NCBI GenBank assembly: GCA_012295275.1
Contig: CM022670.1
Coordinates: 26,811,244 to 26,871,243 of the forward strand
DNA: 60,000 nucleotides
Reading direction: 5' to 3'
Source of the DNA: Chrysomallon squamiferum
Taxonomy: Eukaryota; Mollusca; Gastropoda; Neomphalida; Peltospiridae
Both the position numbers and the translations under genes were made by a program. Under the pieces are notes generated by a model. That model was not told the origin of the DNA, ran no database searches, and was given only the letters and a program-made list of their open reading frames with translations. Position 1 is the stretch's first letter. Each line of letters begins with the position of its first letter. This document shows, in pieces, positions 41,641 through 53,704 of this stretch.

Positions 41641-44600
41641 TGACACATGCGCGAAATGTAATTAAAAAAACAACATAAAATTGATAATAAACAACTTTTT
41701 TTTTTTTAATTTTCAATCAAGCAAACTATACAGAATATTACTGTAAAAGGAAGTTTTATAAGTTTTGTATTTTAAACTTTACTCCATGATAATTAGTAGA
41801 TTTTATTTACCGATTTAGAAATGATGCATAAAATAAAAATGTATTGTATAAAATAGTAAAATATATGTTTGATTGCATTTTTAAAAATAATTTTGTTGCA
41901 ATGAATTTTTTCTGATTGACTGGAAACCAACTAATTAAATAAATAATTATAAAATAAAAAGTTTGTAACTGAATGCAGATTTTATTTTGACAACTTTATT
42001 ATTTTATATTTTTAGTTAATAGCAAGGAAGCTTTTAATCTTCCCAGATATAAAACACATAGCCTTTGGTGGTAAACCAAAACAATCAGCCATTTTCTGGA
42101 ACTGAAAGAAGACTGATAATTATATTGTGAAGTTATCCAGAGCGTATTACATTTTTGCAGTTTATTGTTATTATAAATATTTGAATGGTATTGACCAACT
42201 TCCTGATTTGTGTCAGGTTTTGGGGGTTTACAACCTACTTATAATAATTCTTTTAGTAGATGATGTTTTTAGTCAGCAACTCAGTAACAAACAAAAAAAA
42301 GAAAGAAAAAAAGAGAAGAAAAAAAAAATACTGTAAAAATCACAATACAATGCAAAAAAGAACAAAAACCAGTAATGTTTTTAAAGTATTTTATACTACC
42401 AATATAGATGTACTTAAAATTTAATGATCAATGAATATAGACATCTGGTAAAACTATGAAAGGCAAGTAAAGACAAAATACACAGGATATTTTCATGACA
42501 TACTTTCAAAACATTTGATTATAAAGAGAAAAATAAAATTTATCAGTGCAACACTTTATGACAGATGTCATATTACACCCAAGAATTAAATTATACGACA
42601 GAGAGAGAAAACTCTTTCACTTTATTACTCAATATGTAATGTGAACTCCTATATAATTTCTTTATTTTTTGTTTAATAGAAAGAAAATCTTATGCTCCAC
42701 AAAAACCTATTAAATTTGTAATGAAACAATACAAATGTCCAGCTGTAAGTTACAAATTTTCTTTAAAATAAATTTTTTTTAAAATTAAAACAGAATTCAA
42801 AAGTTATTATTTTGAAAGAAAAAAAAAATTGGAAAACATCATTTCTACTGAGCATTTTAGATGTAAATATAGGTGATCATGTTTATACAATAAAGATTAT
42901 TTATAGACATGGTCCTTCCAAGGATTTATGATTTCAAGACACCCCGAATCATGGATTTATGTCTTAGAACCCACCATCAGTTGCTCATATTATGAAACAA
43001 ATAAATTACTACATGAATAATTATGAGTGATAATGGAAAGATTCATCAGTGATGATCCTGGAATAATTAGCAACATTACATCAACCTGTTAAATTTCTTT
43101 GCTGTGTTCAAATATAAACCTATATTAAACTGATAGCTCATAAAAAGAAGAAAAACAATTTCTGAACTGCATAAAAAGTATCAAACTTGATTTCCAAAAA
43201 TATTGCATGGTAATATTAAAATGGGTTTGCATTTTTTGTTTAAATTTATACATCGCTCATGTTTTTCAATTATAAAAAAAAAAAAAAATTCCTGTTTGTC
43301 CACTTTTTAAAATGAATGAATATGCCCCCCATCCCCATCAGATATATAATACAAATATATAATGTGCAATAATTTGAAGTATTTTAAAAATTAAATTTGT
43401 CATTGGTACATAATAAATGTTAAAATTATTTTTTTATGTAATGCTTTATCAGTTCAGACCCACTTAAACCAATATGCCTGGTTGCACCATTCCCTTCTGC
43501 AAGCCAGTGAGAAAGAATTACCAAAATTAATCCACACCAAAAAACATCATTCAAGACAGCTGATTTCATATACATAAAATCACAGTATGTCAAAATATCT
43601 AACAATGGATATACATGTATTTATGACAGGAAAAAAAAAAAAAAAAGTTACAAAATAATAATAATAATAATAATAATAAATCTGATTATAATCTAAACTG
43701 GAAATAACGGTAATTTTTTTTTTTTTTTTTTAATATTTTTTACATACATTAATAATGATTTAACAGTAGAGAAAAAATCATAAGATAAAATTTTAACAAT
43801 GTAAACATGTCAGAACAAATAAAAATATGTGTCTGTATTTATTAAAGACAATCTTAATGGTATTCATTTAATCCTGCTGCTGAACAAAGTATGCATTTGT
43901 AACTCATAATAACAATTATTTTATATTCAAAGATCCATATTCAAAATAATTTTAATTTTTAGACAAACAATGAAATTTGAGACAATGTGCTATAAAAAAA
44001 AAGATGAGAAAAATCACATGCAGATTATTGGATAAAAAAACCCAAAACATTTGTAATAATATAATTAAGAACATATATTTTAACAGAAACAACAAAACAA
44101 AGCATTGTTGTGAATCAACACTTTACTAATCCATCATTATTCTACTCAGAATATGATTTTTTGTTTTTAATTTATCTTAAGTCAAGCACCAACTAAAAAT
44201 CTTTAAAATCTTTCAAATTGAATTGTGTAAAATTTTACTAAGTATGCTCATCATCCTAATGTTTTTAACTAATAAAAGGAAAATAAACATAAATCAAAAT
44301 TTGGAAATTTTAATTACAACCATGTTAACATTTTAATATGTAACATGGAGATGTTCCAGTCAGGTAAATATAAATATGTATTAAATTTCTAAAATCATAA
44401 CACTACATTATTTGTTTTGTAAAATTAAGCTGTTTATTTTGCTGATGAACTTAGGTGCAAGTGGGTGAGACTATTAATACATAATTTACTAAGCATGTCC
44501 ACACAAGGACATTACAGGCAATATTAAAGCAAACAAGAATAAAATCTCAATATTACATATATGTCGGAGTATAAGAATTATATTAGCCTTGAGTAGATCA

Positions 44601-45148
44601 GTCAAAGATGTAACAAAAATATTGTTTAATTGAATAACAGATACTCATGAAATTAAGTTCATATAGGGATTTATATTCACAACTTATCACACTGAAAATG
44701 GCCAGCTTATCACTCTGGCTTATCAACAATCTATACAACATAATGTACAATTCAGTTAAACTCTGTCACACTATACAGAAACAAAAATAATGGGAAAGGA
44801 AATAAAAGATGAAGAAAGAAAGGCTGAACATTTCAATAAAGGAATGACTTTTCCTACAAAAAAGAGAAAGAAATTTACTGAGTATTTGTTTCATAACAAT
44901 TATCTTAAAAGGATGTTTTGAAATAATAAAATATAACAATTTTTTTAAATATCTGTTACATAAACCTATTCATGAATAAATTAGTTATTTTTCAGATTAC
45001 TAGATTAAATTTTTACAATGACCACAACATGGGCTCCATTTTTCTCAAGATGTTTAACAATAATTATGAAAGAATAATATTATTTGTATTTGGTTTTCAA
45101 AATTTTATAAGTTTTACTCACCAAAACTTTTCCCTTTTTGTCTCTTCT

Positions 45149-45188
<40 letters not shown>

Positions 45189-47312
45189 ATTTTAAATTTA
45201 AAATCCTATAATTCAGATGAAATAGTTTATGTACTTTTATCCTTCTTGCAATGTACCATTTGTTGGATGATTTGTGTGAAATATTTTGCCTACAGTATTA
45301 AGAGGGTTAAGTCTGTTGTTTTCTACATCTGTGGGATTTTATTAAAATACAGGACATTCTCTTTTTGACCAGAAACTAATTAACAAAATATTCACTGGTT
45401 TAGAAATATATATATATTAAAAAACAAAAAGTAACAGATGAGGAAGTGAAAATAAATAAGGAATAATAATGTTTGGCTCAATCACATTTTACAAGAAACA
45501 ACTATGGCATCACAGAAGACCAACAAGGAAGATGCATCAGAAATTTGTATCTTCATGACAGACTGATAGCAACAACTATCTCATAATGATTATTCACAAT
45601 TATTTGATATTAAAGCCCTTATTCTTTTGTATTTATACAAACATTGTCAAAGAAGATCCAAAAACTTGTTAAAAGCAAAATAGGAAATATTTAATTATTT
45701 CATCACAATTTCTTTAACACATTAGGAGGATTTCTAAAGATTATAGTTTAATTGTTGATCATGGAAATTATTATTATTATTAATTTATTTAATTAATTTT
45801 TTTTAATGCTATTTGATGCATTTGTTTTCTGGTTTAACCTCTCATGTTACACAGTATTTAAAAAAAAAAATAGTAATTGAAATTTGAAAAAAAGAAAAGT
45901 GAGAGAGAATAAAAAAGAAGAATATATCATTTGGTTTTCTTTAATAAATTCATTGCTAATTATATTTAATTGAACAGTCACAGTGATTAACACAACATCA
46001 CAAAATTGTATCCATAAATTTAAAAGCTGACACTGAAAGGCTGTGAACTATTCACACTGATCAACAAACAATATAATTAAATCATTCAACTAGAAACATG
46101 TTCAGCAGTAGACCAGTCCTATATTAATTTACATAATTATATAAACATTTACAACTAGGTAAACTTGTTGAAGGAATCTGCAATAATTTATCTAATATAT
46201 TTGATATTAGTTTTGAAATACTTTCTAAAAGTGTAATCTGTTAAATTAATTTTTTTAAATTTGTAATAAATTTAAAAAAACCCTGTTTACTTGCTAATCT
46301 ATTAATTTGTATTAAGGATAAAAATGATCAATTACAGATTACAAGAGATTACACCTGTATTTCTAAAATAAAAAAAGAAAAAGGTAACCTATTTTCAAAT
46401 TTAAATGCTATTTCAGAATGTTCAAAGAATAAGACAACAAAAAGAGCATGCTGTTTAAATAGATAAATTTTCCAATCATTATTACTTTGTTGCTATCCAC
46501 CTTTGGCTTATATACGTTATTTAATTCACATAAACTTCAACTTAAGAAAACATAAATATAAATATTTAACAATATACAATTAAACATGCATTTTTGATGA
46601 GATGCAACAAAAATAAACGACATGATTGACGTAACACACATATATAAAGATCTATATATCTTTTTTTGTATAATATATTTACAAAACAAATTATCTATAT
46701 AAATTAAAATATTGGAATAATTTTGAAGTACAGTGGAATATGTGAACTTAAAGATGCAATGTTGCCATATAATCTTGTGCTGTATTTCAAATTTAACATT
46801 TTCTGCAATTTAGAACCCTACCATCAAAAGATTAAAGCTCTAAATTAATCAAATTAATTAATAATTTATTTAATCCATAAGATTATAATTTGTTAAAATA
46901 ATTATGCAAAATAATACAGTTTTAAATTATTAAACTCCTGGAGTTCCAGAAGACAAAATCAAAATAAAAGTGAAAAACTAAAATTAAAAGGAAAATGCAT
47001 TAAAAGAGAAGGCATAGCCATTGTTGAAGTATCTTCAATATAAATAAATATGTATTATCACTGAAATGCATCAATAAGTATTTTTTTTAAAGAAATATTA
47101 AAATGTTATTTTGTTGACCACAGAGCAAAAATTAAGTACTTTTATCAAGGTATAATAAGAACAAATATGTAATCATGCACATTAAAAGTTTTCCACATGT
47201 GGTTCATGAAAATTCCACTGTACCAATAAAAATCATGGCTATCAAAAGCATCCACTTTAAAAAATTATTTTTCTCAAAATTTAAAAATCTTATGATTGCA
47301 CAGACATGAATT
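41641..47312. other. Region between SPTLC1 and the 680 aa gene
   Basis: AT-rich and CpG-poor, with few long repeats: (AAT)n near 43658-43680, poly(T) near 43714-43731 and poly(A) near 45155-45183. It lies downstream of the 680 aa gene on the minus strand and may hold its long 3' UTR. One weak exon-like segment (42680-42744, +) is noted in the findings. Nothing else supports a gene. Confidence 0.45.
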
Positions 47313-47318
47313 TTTAAT
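47313..47318 (-). terminator. Possible polyadenylation signal (ATTAAA) of the 680 aa gene
   Basis: TTTAAT on the plus strand reads ATTAAA on the minus strand, about 170 nt past the stop. It is a variant signal in an AT-rich context, so chance is likely enough to keep confidence low. Confidence 0.25.
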
Positions 47319-47484
47319 GTTCTTTTTTCATCTTATTAAAATGTTTCTCCAATTTCATTCTGTTGATTTAATTCTATAGACAGTTTATAATTTACAACTA
47401 GGATTTCAAAAAATATTTTCCATTACAATGAATTTTCTCATTTAGATTTCATATGCAATAATCCCATTTATGTTACAGCAAACG

Positions 47485-49527
47485 TCACAAAGGACGATAA
47501 TTCCAAGCAATAACCTGATCTAGAAATTTTTCAAGATCCTTAGGAAACCTCAAAACATATTCATATTTTATTGTGAGATCAGGGAGTAGCAGTTTTAAAA
47601 GTGTATATATTTTTTGCTGATATTCTTCCAGGCAATCTTTTGGATCATTACACAGCTGCACTTCAGGTTTAAATATAGTAACTAATGAAAAATCAGAATT
47701 CAAGGACACCGCTGAAAGTTGTTTGCTGAGTTCCTCTGAGTCTATTTGATCTTCTTGCTCAGGAGATCTTTCTAATGTTCTTATTACCTCGTCAAGCATT
47801 TCTTCAAACCTGAGTGATTCAGGAGGCATCTGCATCAGAGCCAGCTCCATTCTTGGAAACAGATGTAAGAACAAAGTATGTAGTTTTTGCTGCAAACTGG
47901 ACAAATTTAAAGCACTTTTAACAAACTTTTTCTGTTGCGGTGTCATTAAGGTTACATCACATTTAAGATTTGAAGTTGATCCACTTGTGTATACTTGGGA
48001 TCCCAAAGCATTTGATGTAGATATTGATCTTTTTCGTTTTTCACCTTTTAACCTGTGTCTTTTGGGAGAACTCATACAACAACCACAGATACGAGAACTG
48101 TTTCTGCGTGACTTAGGAGGGCTGCTATGTTTTGTTACTTGTGCTCTCTGCTGCAACATACTGTCATGAAAGGAATGATCAGGAGAAACAGTCTGTTCCT
48201 TATTCACTGTACCACTTTCACTGAGCCTCTCACTGCCAGATTCTACAGCTGAACCATGGGTATATTCCACTTCTTTCCTTGAATGAACAATTCCAGACTG
48301 TCGCTTTGCTTTCCTCCTAAATGAATCCATTTCACTCATCAAACTGCTCTTTCTTCTAGAACCAATCTTCAATTTTGGAGGAGACTCAGTTGGAGTTACA
48401 TTTTCACAAAAGTAAATAGGTGATTTTTTGTGTTGTGGACTTCTGTCACATTTGATTTTCAGAATGAGAGGTCTTTCTGAATCTCTTTGGCAGTCTAGTT
48501 TATAATGTTTAGTTACTGATGGCTCAGCTGTGTGTTCTGGTGATGTAGGTATGATGCGATGACTCACTGTATAACTGGGAGATTTTGATGGAGGCATGTA
48601 ACATGAATGTGGTGATTCAACAAAATCAGAATCTGCATCATACGAGTTGGGACTAAGATTCTTTCTTGCTGATTTCATTCTTCTATCAATATACACTGAC
48701 TGCATGTTAAAACCAGCTCCAGAACCCTTTGAACACAAAAAAGGGAGATGATTTCCTTCTCCAGCACTGCTGAGAGGAGACTCTGACTGACTTGTTGGTG
48801 AAACGCTGGTCAGTTGAAATTCTTCCATAGAATGATAGCCATTACTCCGGCGTGACATGTCATCATGTTCAGAATCAACAGCTACATCATCAACATAGCC
48901 AGCATCACTGACTGGTGAAACTTCAGTACTCTTTGTCACAAGCATTTCGTGGCCATCTGTGAATGATGACTTTTTTACCTGAGTTTTGTCATCTGAACTG
49001 TCTGAAACATATTTAACCAAACTATGTGATGAAAAACTGGTTGGAAATTTGGCATTTGTATGTTTTCTTGATACTTTTCTTTTAGTAAGTGGTCCACGTC
49101 TTTCCGTAGCCCTCACCAATCTGCCTTTGATAGCCACTGATTTATTCAAAAGAGATTTTGAGTTATTGCTTGCAGTCTGATGAAAGTATGAATGATTCAG
49201 CAATTTACTACTGCAACTAAAATATTTTCTTTTGATTGCCTGAGAGACAATGACAGATTGTGATTTTATCTGCAACAGTTGCTTTGTGACTAGTTTGTCA
49301 TCCTGAACATCCTTGGACTGACTAGATGCAGAAGATGGTCCAACACAATGTTCGGAGGGTACGTCAGTCTCCATATCAATGCCACTGTTATTGATTTTGT
49401 CCACTGGGCTGCTTTCACTTTCAGTCCCAACGTCGTCGTCAATCTCCACTGAAGGAGGAGCTGCCTTACTGAGCCAAGCTTCAAAAACACTTTCAAAAGC
49501 TGTCAATTTGTTAGATGGTTCATTCAT
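47485..49527 (-). CDS. Unrecognised 680 aa serine-rich protein with duplicated C-terminal helical repeat
   Basis: A single uninterrupted reading frame of 680 codons. An in-frame stop lies just above the ATG, so the start at 49527 is the first possible on this exon. I do not recognise the family. The N-terminus is acidic and hydrophobic (residues 10-31, FESVFEAWLSK), and residues ~30-530 look disordered: Ser/Thr-rich, with more than ten Ser-Pro sites and basic clusters such as KRKVSRK and KGEKRKRS that could be nuclear signals. The C-terminus holds two related helical segments, residues 544-586 and 635-677, both with QQK-x-x-TL...P...E-x-x-LD-x-VI in ungapped register. The region ICGCCMSSPKRH has three close cysteines. 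A nuclear protein phosphorylated by proline-directed kinases is plausible. The likely promoter (51.45 kb), shared with COA7, has an E2F motif consistent with cell-cycle expression. Confidence 0.85.
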   Translation of the reverse strand: MNEPSNKLTAFESVFEAWLSKAAPPSVEIDDDVGTESESSPVDKINNSGIDMETDVPSEHCVGPSSASSQSKDVQDDKLVTKQLLQIKSQSVIVSQAIKRKYFSCSSKLLNHSYFHQTASNNSKSLLNKSVAIKGRLVRATERRGPLTKRKVSRKHTNAKFPTSFSSHSLVKYVSDSSDDKTQVKKSSFTDGHEMLVTKSTEVSPVSDAGYVDDVAVDSEHDDMSRRSNGYHSMEEFQLTSVSPTSQSESPLSSAGEGNHLPFLCSKGSGAGFNMQSVYIDRRMKSARKNLSPNSYDADSDFVESPHSCYMPPSKSPSYTVSHRIIPTSPEHTAEPSVTKHYKLDCQRDSERPLILKIKCDRSPQHKKSPIYFCENVTPTESPPKLKIGSRRKSSLMSEMDSFRRKAKRQSGIVHSRKEVEYTHGSAVESGSERLSESGTVNKEQTVSPDHSFHDSMLQQRAQVTKHSSPPKSRRNSSRICGCCMSSPKRHRLKGEKRKRSISTSNALGSQVYTSGSTSNLKCDVTLMTPQQKKFVKSALNLSSLQQKLHTLFLHLFPRMELALMQMPPESLRFEEMLDEVIRTLERSPEQEDQIDSEELSKQLSAVSLNSDFSLVTIFKPEVQLCNDPKDCLEEYQQKIYTLLKLLLPDLTIKYEYVLRFPKDLEKFLDQVIAWNYRPL

Positions 49528-49674
49528 TTTGATTTTAAGTCAAATGGAAAACACAAATGACTTCAGTTCAAATGCCAAGACAGAACAAATGCTGAGAAGA
49601 ACAGTAAATTAACTTCTTCACTCTGTCACCGCCAAGGATTCTTTGGAAATCCATGGCAAGACTGGCAATTCCAT
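49528..49674 (-). other. 5' leader on the main exon, with two upstream ORFs
   Basis: A good acceptor (TTTCAG) places the exon start at 49674, so the gene has at least one more upstream exon. The exon opens with an ATG (18-codon frame, 49674-49618). A second ATG in strong context (GCCATGG, 49654) opens 28 codons ending at 49568. Both frames end before the main ATG and are out of frame with it, so they may reduce translation of the main frame. Confidence 0.5.
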
Positions 49675-51430
49675 CTGAAATGATCAGATAAACATGATCA
49701 TTTATGAAATGCAGTATATGACCAGTGATTATTAAAAGCATATATTCACAAACTTTATAATTTAAATCAATTTTAGTGTCATTTCTGGATAATTTTATAT
49801 ATATATATATATATTTATATATTTGTTTTTAAACTAATTTTATCCAAAAAAAACTAGGATCTGCCTAGTAATAATTAATGTGTGTAAAAAAATTATATAA
49901 ATATAAATCAAACAAAAAAACAATACGAATTTGAAATGAACAATTAAATGAATGTTGTAACACCTTAATGCTTTTCCTATTTTAGAAAAGAAAGTTTATA
50001 ACTAATATATATATATATCATGTATTACTTTCATTAAGCTAACCAACAATAAAAAAAATTACCTAAATCATCTTTCACTTAATTTCATTTTTTGGTTTTT
50101 TCCCTGCATAGGTCTTCCAATTTGAAATTAACACTGCTGTAAAAAATTAAGAAACTTATTATTACTGTAATTAAAACATTACAAGTTACCTACATGCATT
50201 TGAATAAAATGTTTCTGATCTGAAGATATAAGATTATTTATTCTAAGGCTTGATGTTCACACACACATATATATATTTAAAATTACATTATTGCTTTAAG
50301 TTCATTCATTAACAAATTATGAAAAAGCATAAATCAGACTGGAATATTATACCAAAAAAAAAAAAAAAGTCAATAAACCTGACATGATTTTGTTCTACTT
50401 TCAATCATTACCTTCTTAATAAAAATATATTACTGATTAAATGATCTGTTGCTATAAGCAAAAGACTTAATAAAAGAATTACTAATCATAAATGGTAACT
50501 ACTAAGATAAAAGGTTTAAAGTTGGCAATGACTAAACAGCTGGAATGTCAAACAATTATTTTTTTAAATGAATCCCTGCAATTGTTCAGCCGATTATCAT
50601 TAGACTTTACAAGTGACAAAATGCTAATAAAATAGCAGAGAAAACTTTATGGCTGTATAACTTTTGGCTGTACAAAATACAACTGCAAAATTAACACAAG
50701 GTTTGTTATTTATTTTCATCTATTACATTCAATAAGAAAACTAGAAACATGTTTTATGTCTACTACATTCAGATACTGCATGCAAATGTAAATTCGAAAT
50801 ATGAAAATGCAGCCTACACTACCTATATGTAAATTATTAGTATTCCTGTAATCCATGATTTAGTCATTCTCTCAATAGCATTCTATGATTTTCTTTGTGA
50901 AAACTACTGCATATATCAATTATACTGTTAATAATGTATTTATCTGAATGCTTACAGAGTCGAAATAATTAAATATAAAATTTAAAGTTATTAGGTAGTG
51001 AATTTAATATAAAAAAAAAAAAAATGGTTAGTTCCTAAGTTACAACAGATGCAAACTGAAACTAAGTTGAAGGATTAACAACACTGGTCAACATATATCA
51101 ATGATCTGTTAAACTGAAAATAAAACCATGCATTTGTTTAGAAGACCAACTTAATTAAAGATGAATTTTAAAAAATACTTCATTAATGGCTACCGACAAT
51201 CTGCTAGCCTTGAGTCTTGACAAATGTAATGTAAACACCTCAATGGCTCAAATCACCAAAAATATTTTCTTCAAACTGAGCAATAGCTATGCAAGACAAC
51301 CATATTAATAACATATTCGTCGTGTCCAGATATATGTAAACAAACAACAAACCGAAATTTAGTGCTTTAAAAAAAATAATATATAGTATCCGAAAACAAA
51401 ATTTCACAAAATTTTCAACCTGATTCTGCA
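49675..51430 (-). other. Probable 5' UTR intron(s) of the 680 aa gene
   Basis: AT-rich, CpG-poor sequence between the leader exon and the shared promoter, with (TA)n near 49797-49814 and 50010-50018. No coding exon is recognisable; non-coding exons cannot be located from sequence alone. Confidence 0.4.
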
Positions 51431-51574
51431 ATTGCTTCTGGCGCGAACTGCCACCTGTCGGCAGAATTAACTTCCGTTTTTGTCTTTGACGTCATTTCCT
51501 TGTTATGGTAAACAGCACGTGTATAGAAAAAGCATAGGTCTTCATTTCGGAATATTTTGACATATACTTCAGAG
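51431..51574. promoter_or_regulatory. Candidate bidirectional promoter (680 aa gene / COA7)
   Basis: A compact CpG-enriched stretch between divergent genes. Motifs in order: GGCGCGAA (51440-51447, E2F core), CACCTG (51452-51457, E-box), ACTTCCG (51470-51476, ETS/GABPA), TGACGTCA (51487-51494, perfect CRE) and CACGTG (51516-51521, E-box). ETS and CRE sites are common in promoters of mitochondrial housekeeping genes; E2F suits a cell-cycle gene. No TATA box is seen. Start sites are inferred. Confidence 0.6.
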
Positions 51575-53591
51575 ATGACGTATGACTTGAAAGATAAAGA
51601 ACAAGTTAAAGAATTTCTGAAAAATCTTCACACTGAATACAGTTTTCAGTGTTACCACGAAAAAAGCCCTGAAGGTTAGAATCACGGCAGCGGTTTGCAT
51701 CAGATTTTAATGAAACAATGTTACAATCGTAACAATGTATACATGTCATTTGAGTGATTGACTGGTTCAGCTGTTTTGACAGTTTACATTTTATTATTTA
51801 TAATCTTAATGTTGTCAGATTAGTGTAGCATGTAAATATTTGTTTTAAAACCTTTGCTATAGATAAATGTTCAGATATGTTTCATAGCTTAACTTTTTGT
51901 TTACACCGATTTGAAATCATGAAAAATAGGTCATAGTGACCTCTGTTAAACAGAAAGTAATAAACATGTCACATTTGTTAAGTAAATTAAAGTTTTACTA
52001 ATAGAAAAAAACTCCGAAATTTCGATGATGTTATCATCCTAAATTTTATGCTGCATTTCGGATTGAAATAGTTTTACAGTGGAGTAGAATGGTATGGCCA
52101 TGTTGATGGTGTAACATACCAAATTGCATCAGAAGTTTTGAACAGAAAATGCTTGTCAAAAAGAACTTCAATCTCAGTAAAAGAAAATATACTTTTTGAT
52201 ACCAAGCATATAACATAATTTTAACATCGGTCGTGGGGGAATGTTATGCTGAATTTTTTTTTTTTTTTTTTTTTATTATTCTGTTTATTACTATTATTAT
52301 GAAAAATCAGAGCTAGGGAGGTTGAAACATTTCGACAAGACAGTAAGTAATGGCAGTCATTGTAAGCCTCCAGACTGCTTTCAGTGCATTCATACATTAC
52401 AGTTATTGTTAGCAAAGCTTGTCTTTTAAAAATAGTAACATTGTGTTAATTAACATTTTTTAATGGTTGTATGCACCATCACTTAAAACAAGATTGTACA
52501 GTGGTGATTCGTTATAGTATGAATGAATGCATTTAGTTCTCCTTTGTTGATATCTGTAAAAGTCAGGATGTTTATTAATTAATAAAAAATGTAGATGTAT
52601 GAATAAAATAGCATTATTTTAATTCAAAACAGTCCTATTTGAATTATTTGTTTATTGTCAGTTAATATAAAATGATGAATATGTATTTCCTTTTTTAGGC
52701 TGTCACCGACTGGGAGATTATTTTGAAAGTGTAGTAAAGGAATATGAAAAAGCAGCTCAAGTCTTCAAAGCCAATTGTGATGACAGTAGTTATGGGTGGA
52801 GCTGTTATAAGATAGCTAACTATATGTTACATGATAAAAAATGTATGTTGTTTTATAATAAATATTTGACAACAGCACTTAGAAAATATAATTTTACAGA
52901 ATAATTTAATCAATAAATTATGTTTTAACAACAGGAATGCTTTTTAGACAGTTTGTTGATAGTTTTTAGAAATCCTTTCTGTAATAGACCTTTAAAGTTT
53001 TAAATTTATTAATTATTATTATTACGTTTTCTATATTTTTATAATAAAAGCATTCTTGAAACTCACAAAGATGTTTATCTCAAGTGATCAGATCAGATAA
53101 TTTATATTTCTTCATTAATAATCAATTTTTTTTTTTTTTTTTTTTAAATTTCAGCTCAGAAAGAAAATAAAGAAAAAGAAATGGCACATTACTATGTCAA
53201 AGGATGTGAAAATGGTTATCTCCCTTCCTGTCACTATGCAGGGCTTTTATATGCCACAGATAAAATGGGATCAGATAAAAATATAGAAAAAGCTTTGCAT
53301 TATCTGGAAAAAGCTTGTGATCAGAAATATGTGGCTAGTTGTTACCATCTGAGTGCTATGTTCATACGTGGAAGCAGAGACTATCCAAAAGATATGGCTA
53401 AGGCATTTCAGTATTCACTGAAGTCTTGTGAAATGGACCATATGTATGCCTGTTCTAATGTCAGTCAGATGTACAAAAAAGGAGATGGTGTTGAAAAAAA
53501 TGAAGAACTGTCAGAAAAATACAGAAAAAAGGCAAAGGAACTTTTGGATTTACAAAAGAAACCAGACAAACCCATAACATTCAGTGAATAA
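51575..53591 (+). CDS. COA7: Cytochrome c oxidase assembly factor 7 (Sel1-repeat protein)
   Basis: Three exons, 51575-51674, 52699-52842 and 53155-53591, join in frame to 226 aa (human 231). COA7 is a soluble protein of the mitochondrial intermembrane space needed for assembly of complex IV, and it is imported by oxidative folding. Matching blocks are [54 protein letters not shown]-like YPKDMAKA, and [18 protein letters not shown] near the end, the last followed by the family ending ITFSE. There are five Sel1-like repeats. All ten cysteines fall into five CX7-8C pairs, one per repeat; no unpaired cysteine is present, whereas the human protein as I recall it has three more. No N-terminal presequence is visible, as expected. 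Splice sites are GT-AG. The ATG lies just downstream of the shared promoter. Confidence 0.96.
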
Positions 53592-53698
53592 AATCAATTG
53601 AAACTAGAAAGTTTCTCATGTCATTATAACAGTGACTTTTATAATCTGACTTGGCTTTACTGATGCACTGTATAATTATAGCTTGATGAACTGTTTTT

Positions 53699-53704
53699 AA
53701 TAAA
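53699..53704 (+). terminator. COA7 polyadenylation signal
   Basis: AATAAA about 110 nt after the stop, followed 20-30 nt later by a TG-rich stretch (TGTGTCTGTG). An earlier AATAAA overlaps the stop codon at 53588 and is probably too close to be used. Confidence 0.6.

Noticed and set aside
51240-51431. 63-codon minus-strand frame next to the shared promoter
   Set aside because: Very hydrophobic and AT-driven, without recognisable similarity. It more likely falls in the 5' UTR or first intron of the 680 aa gene.
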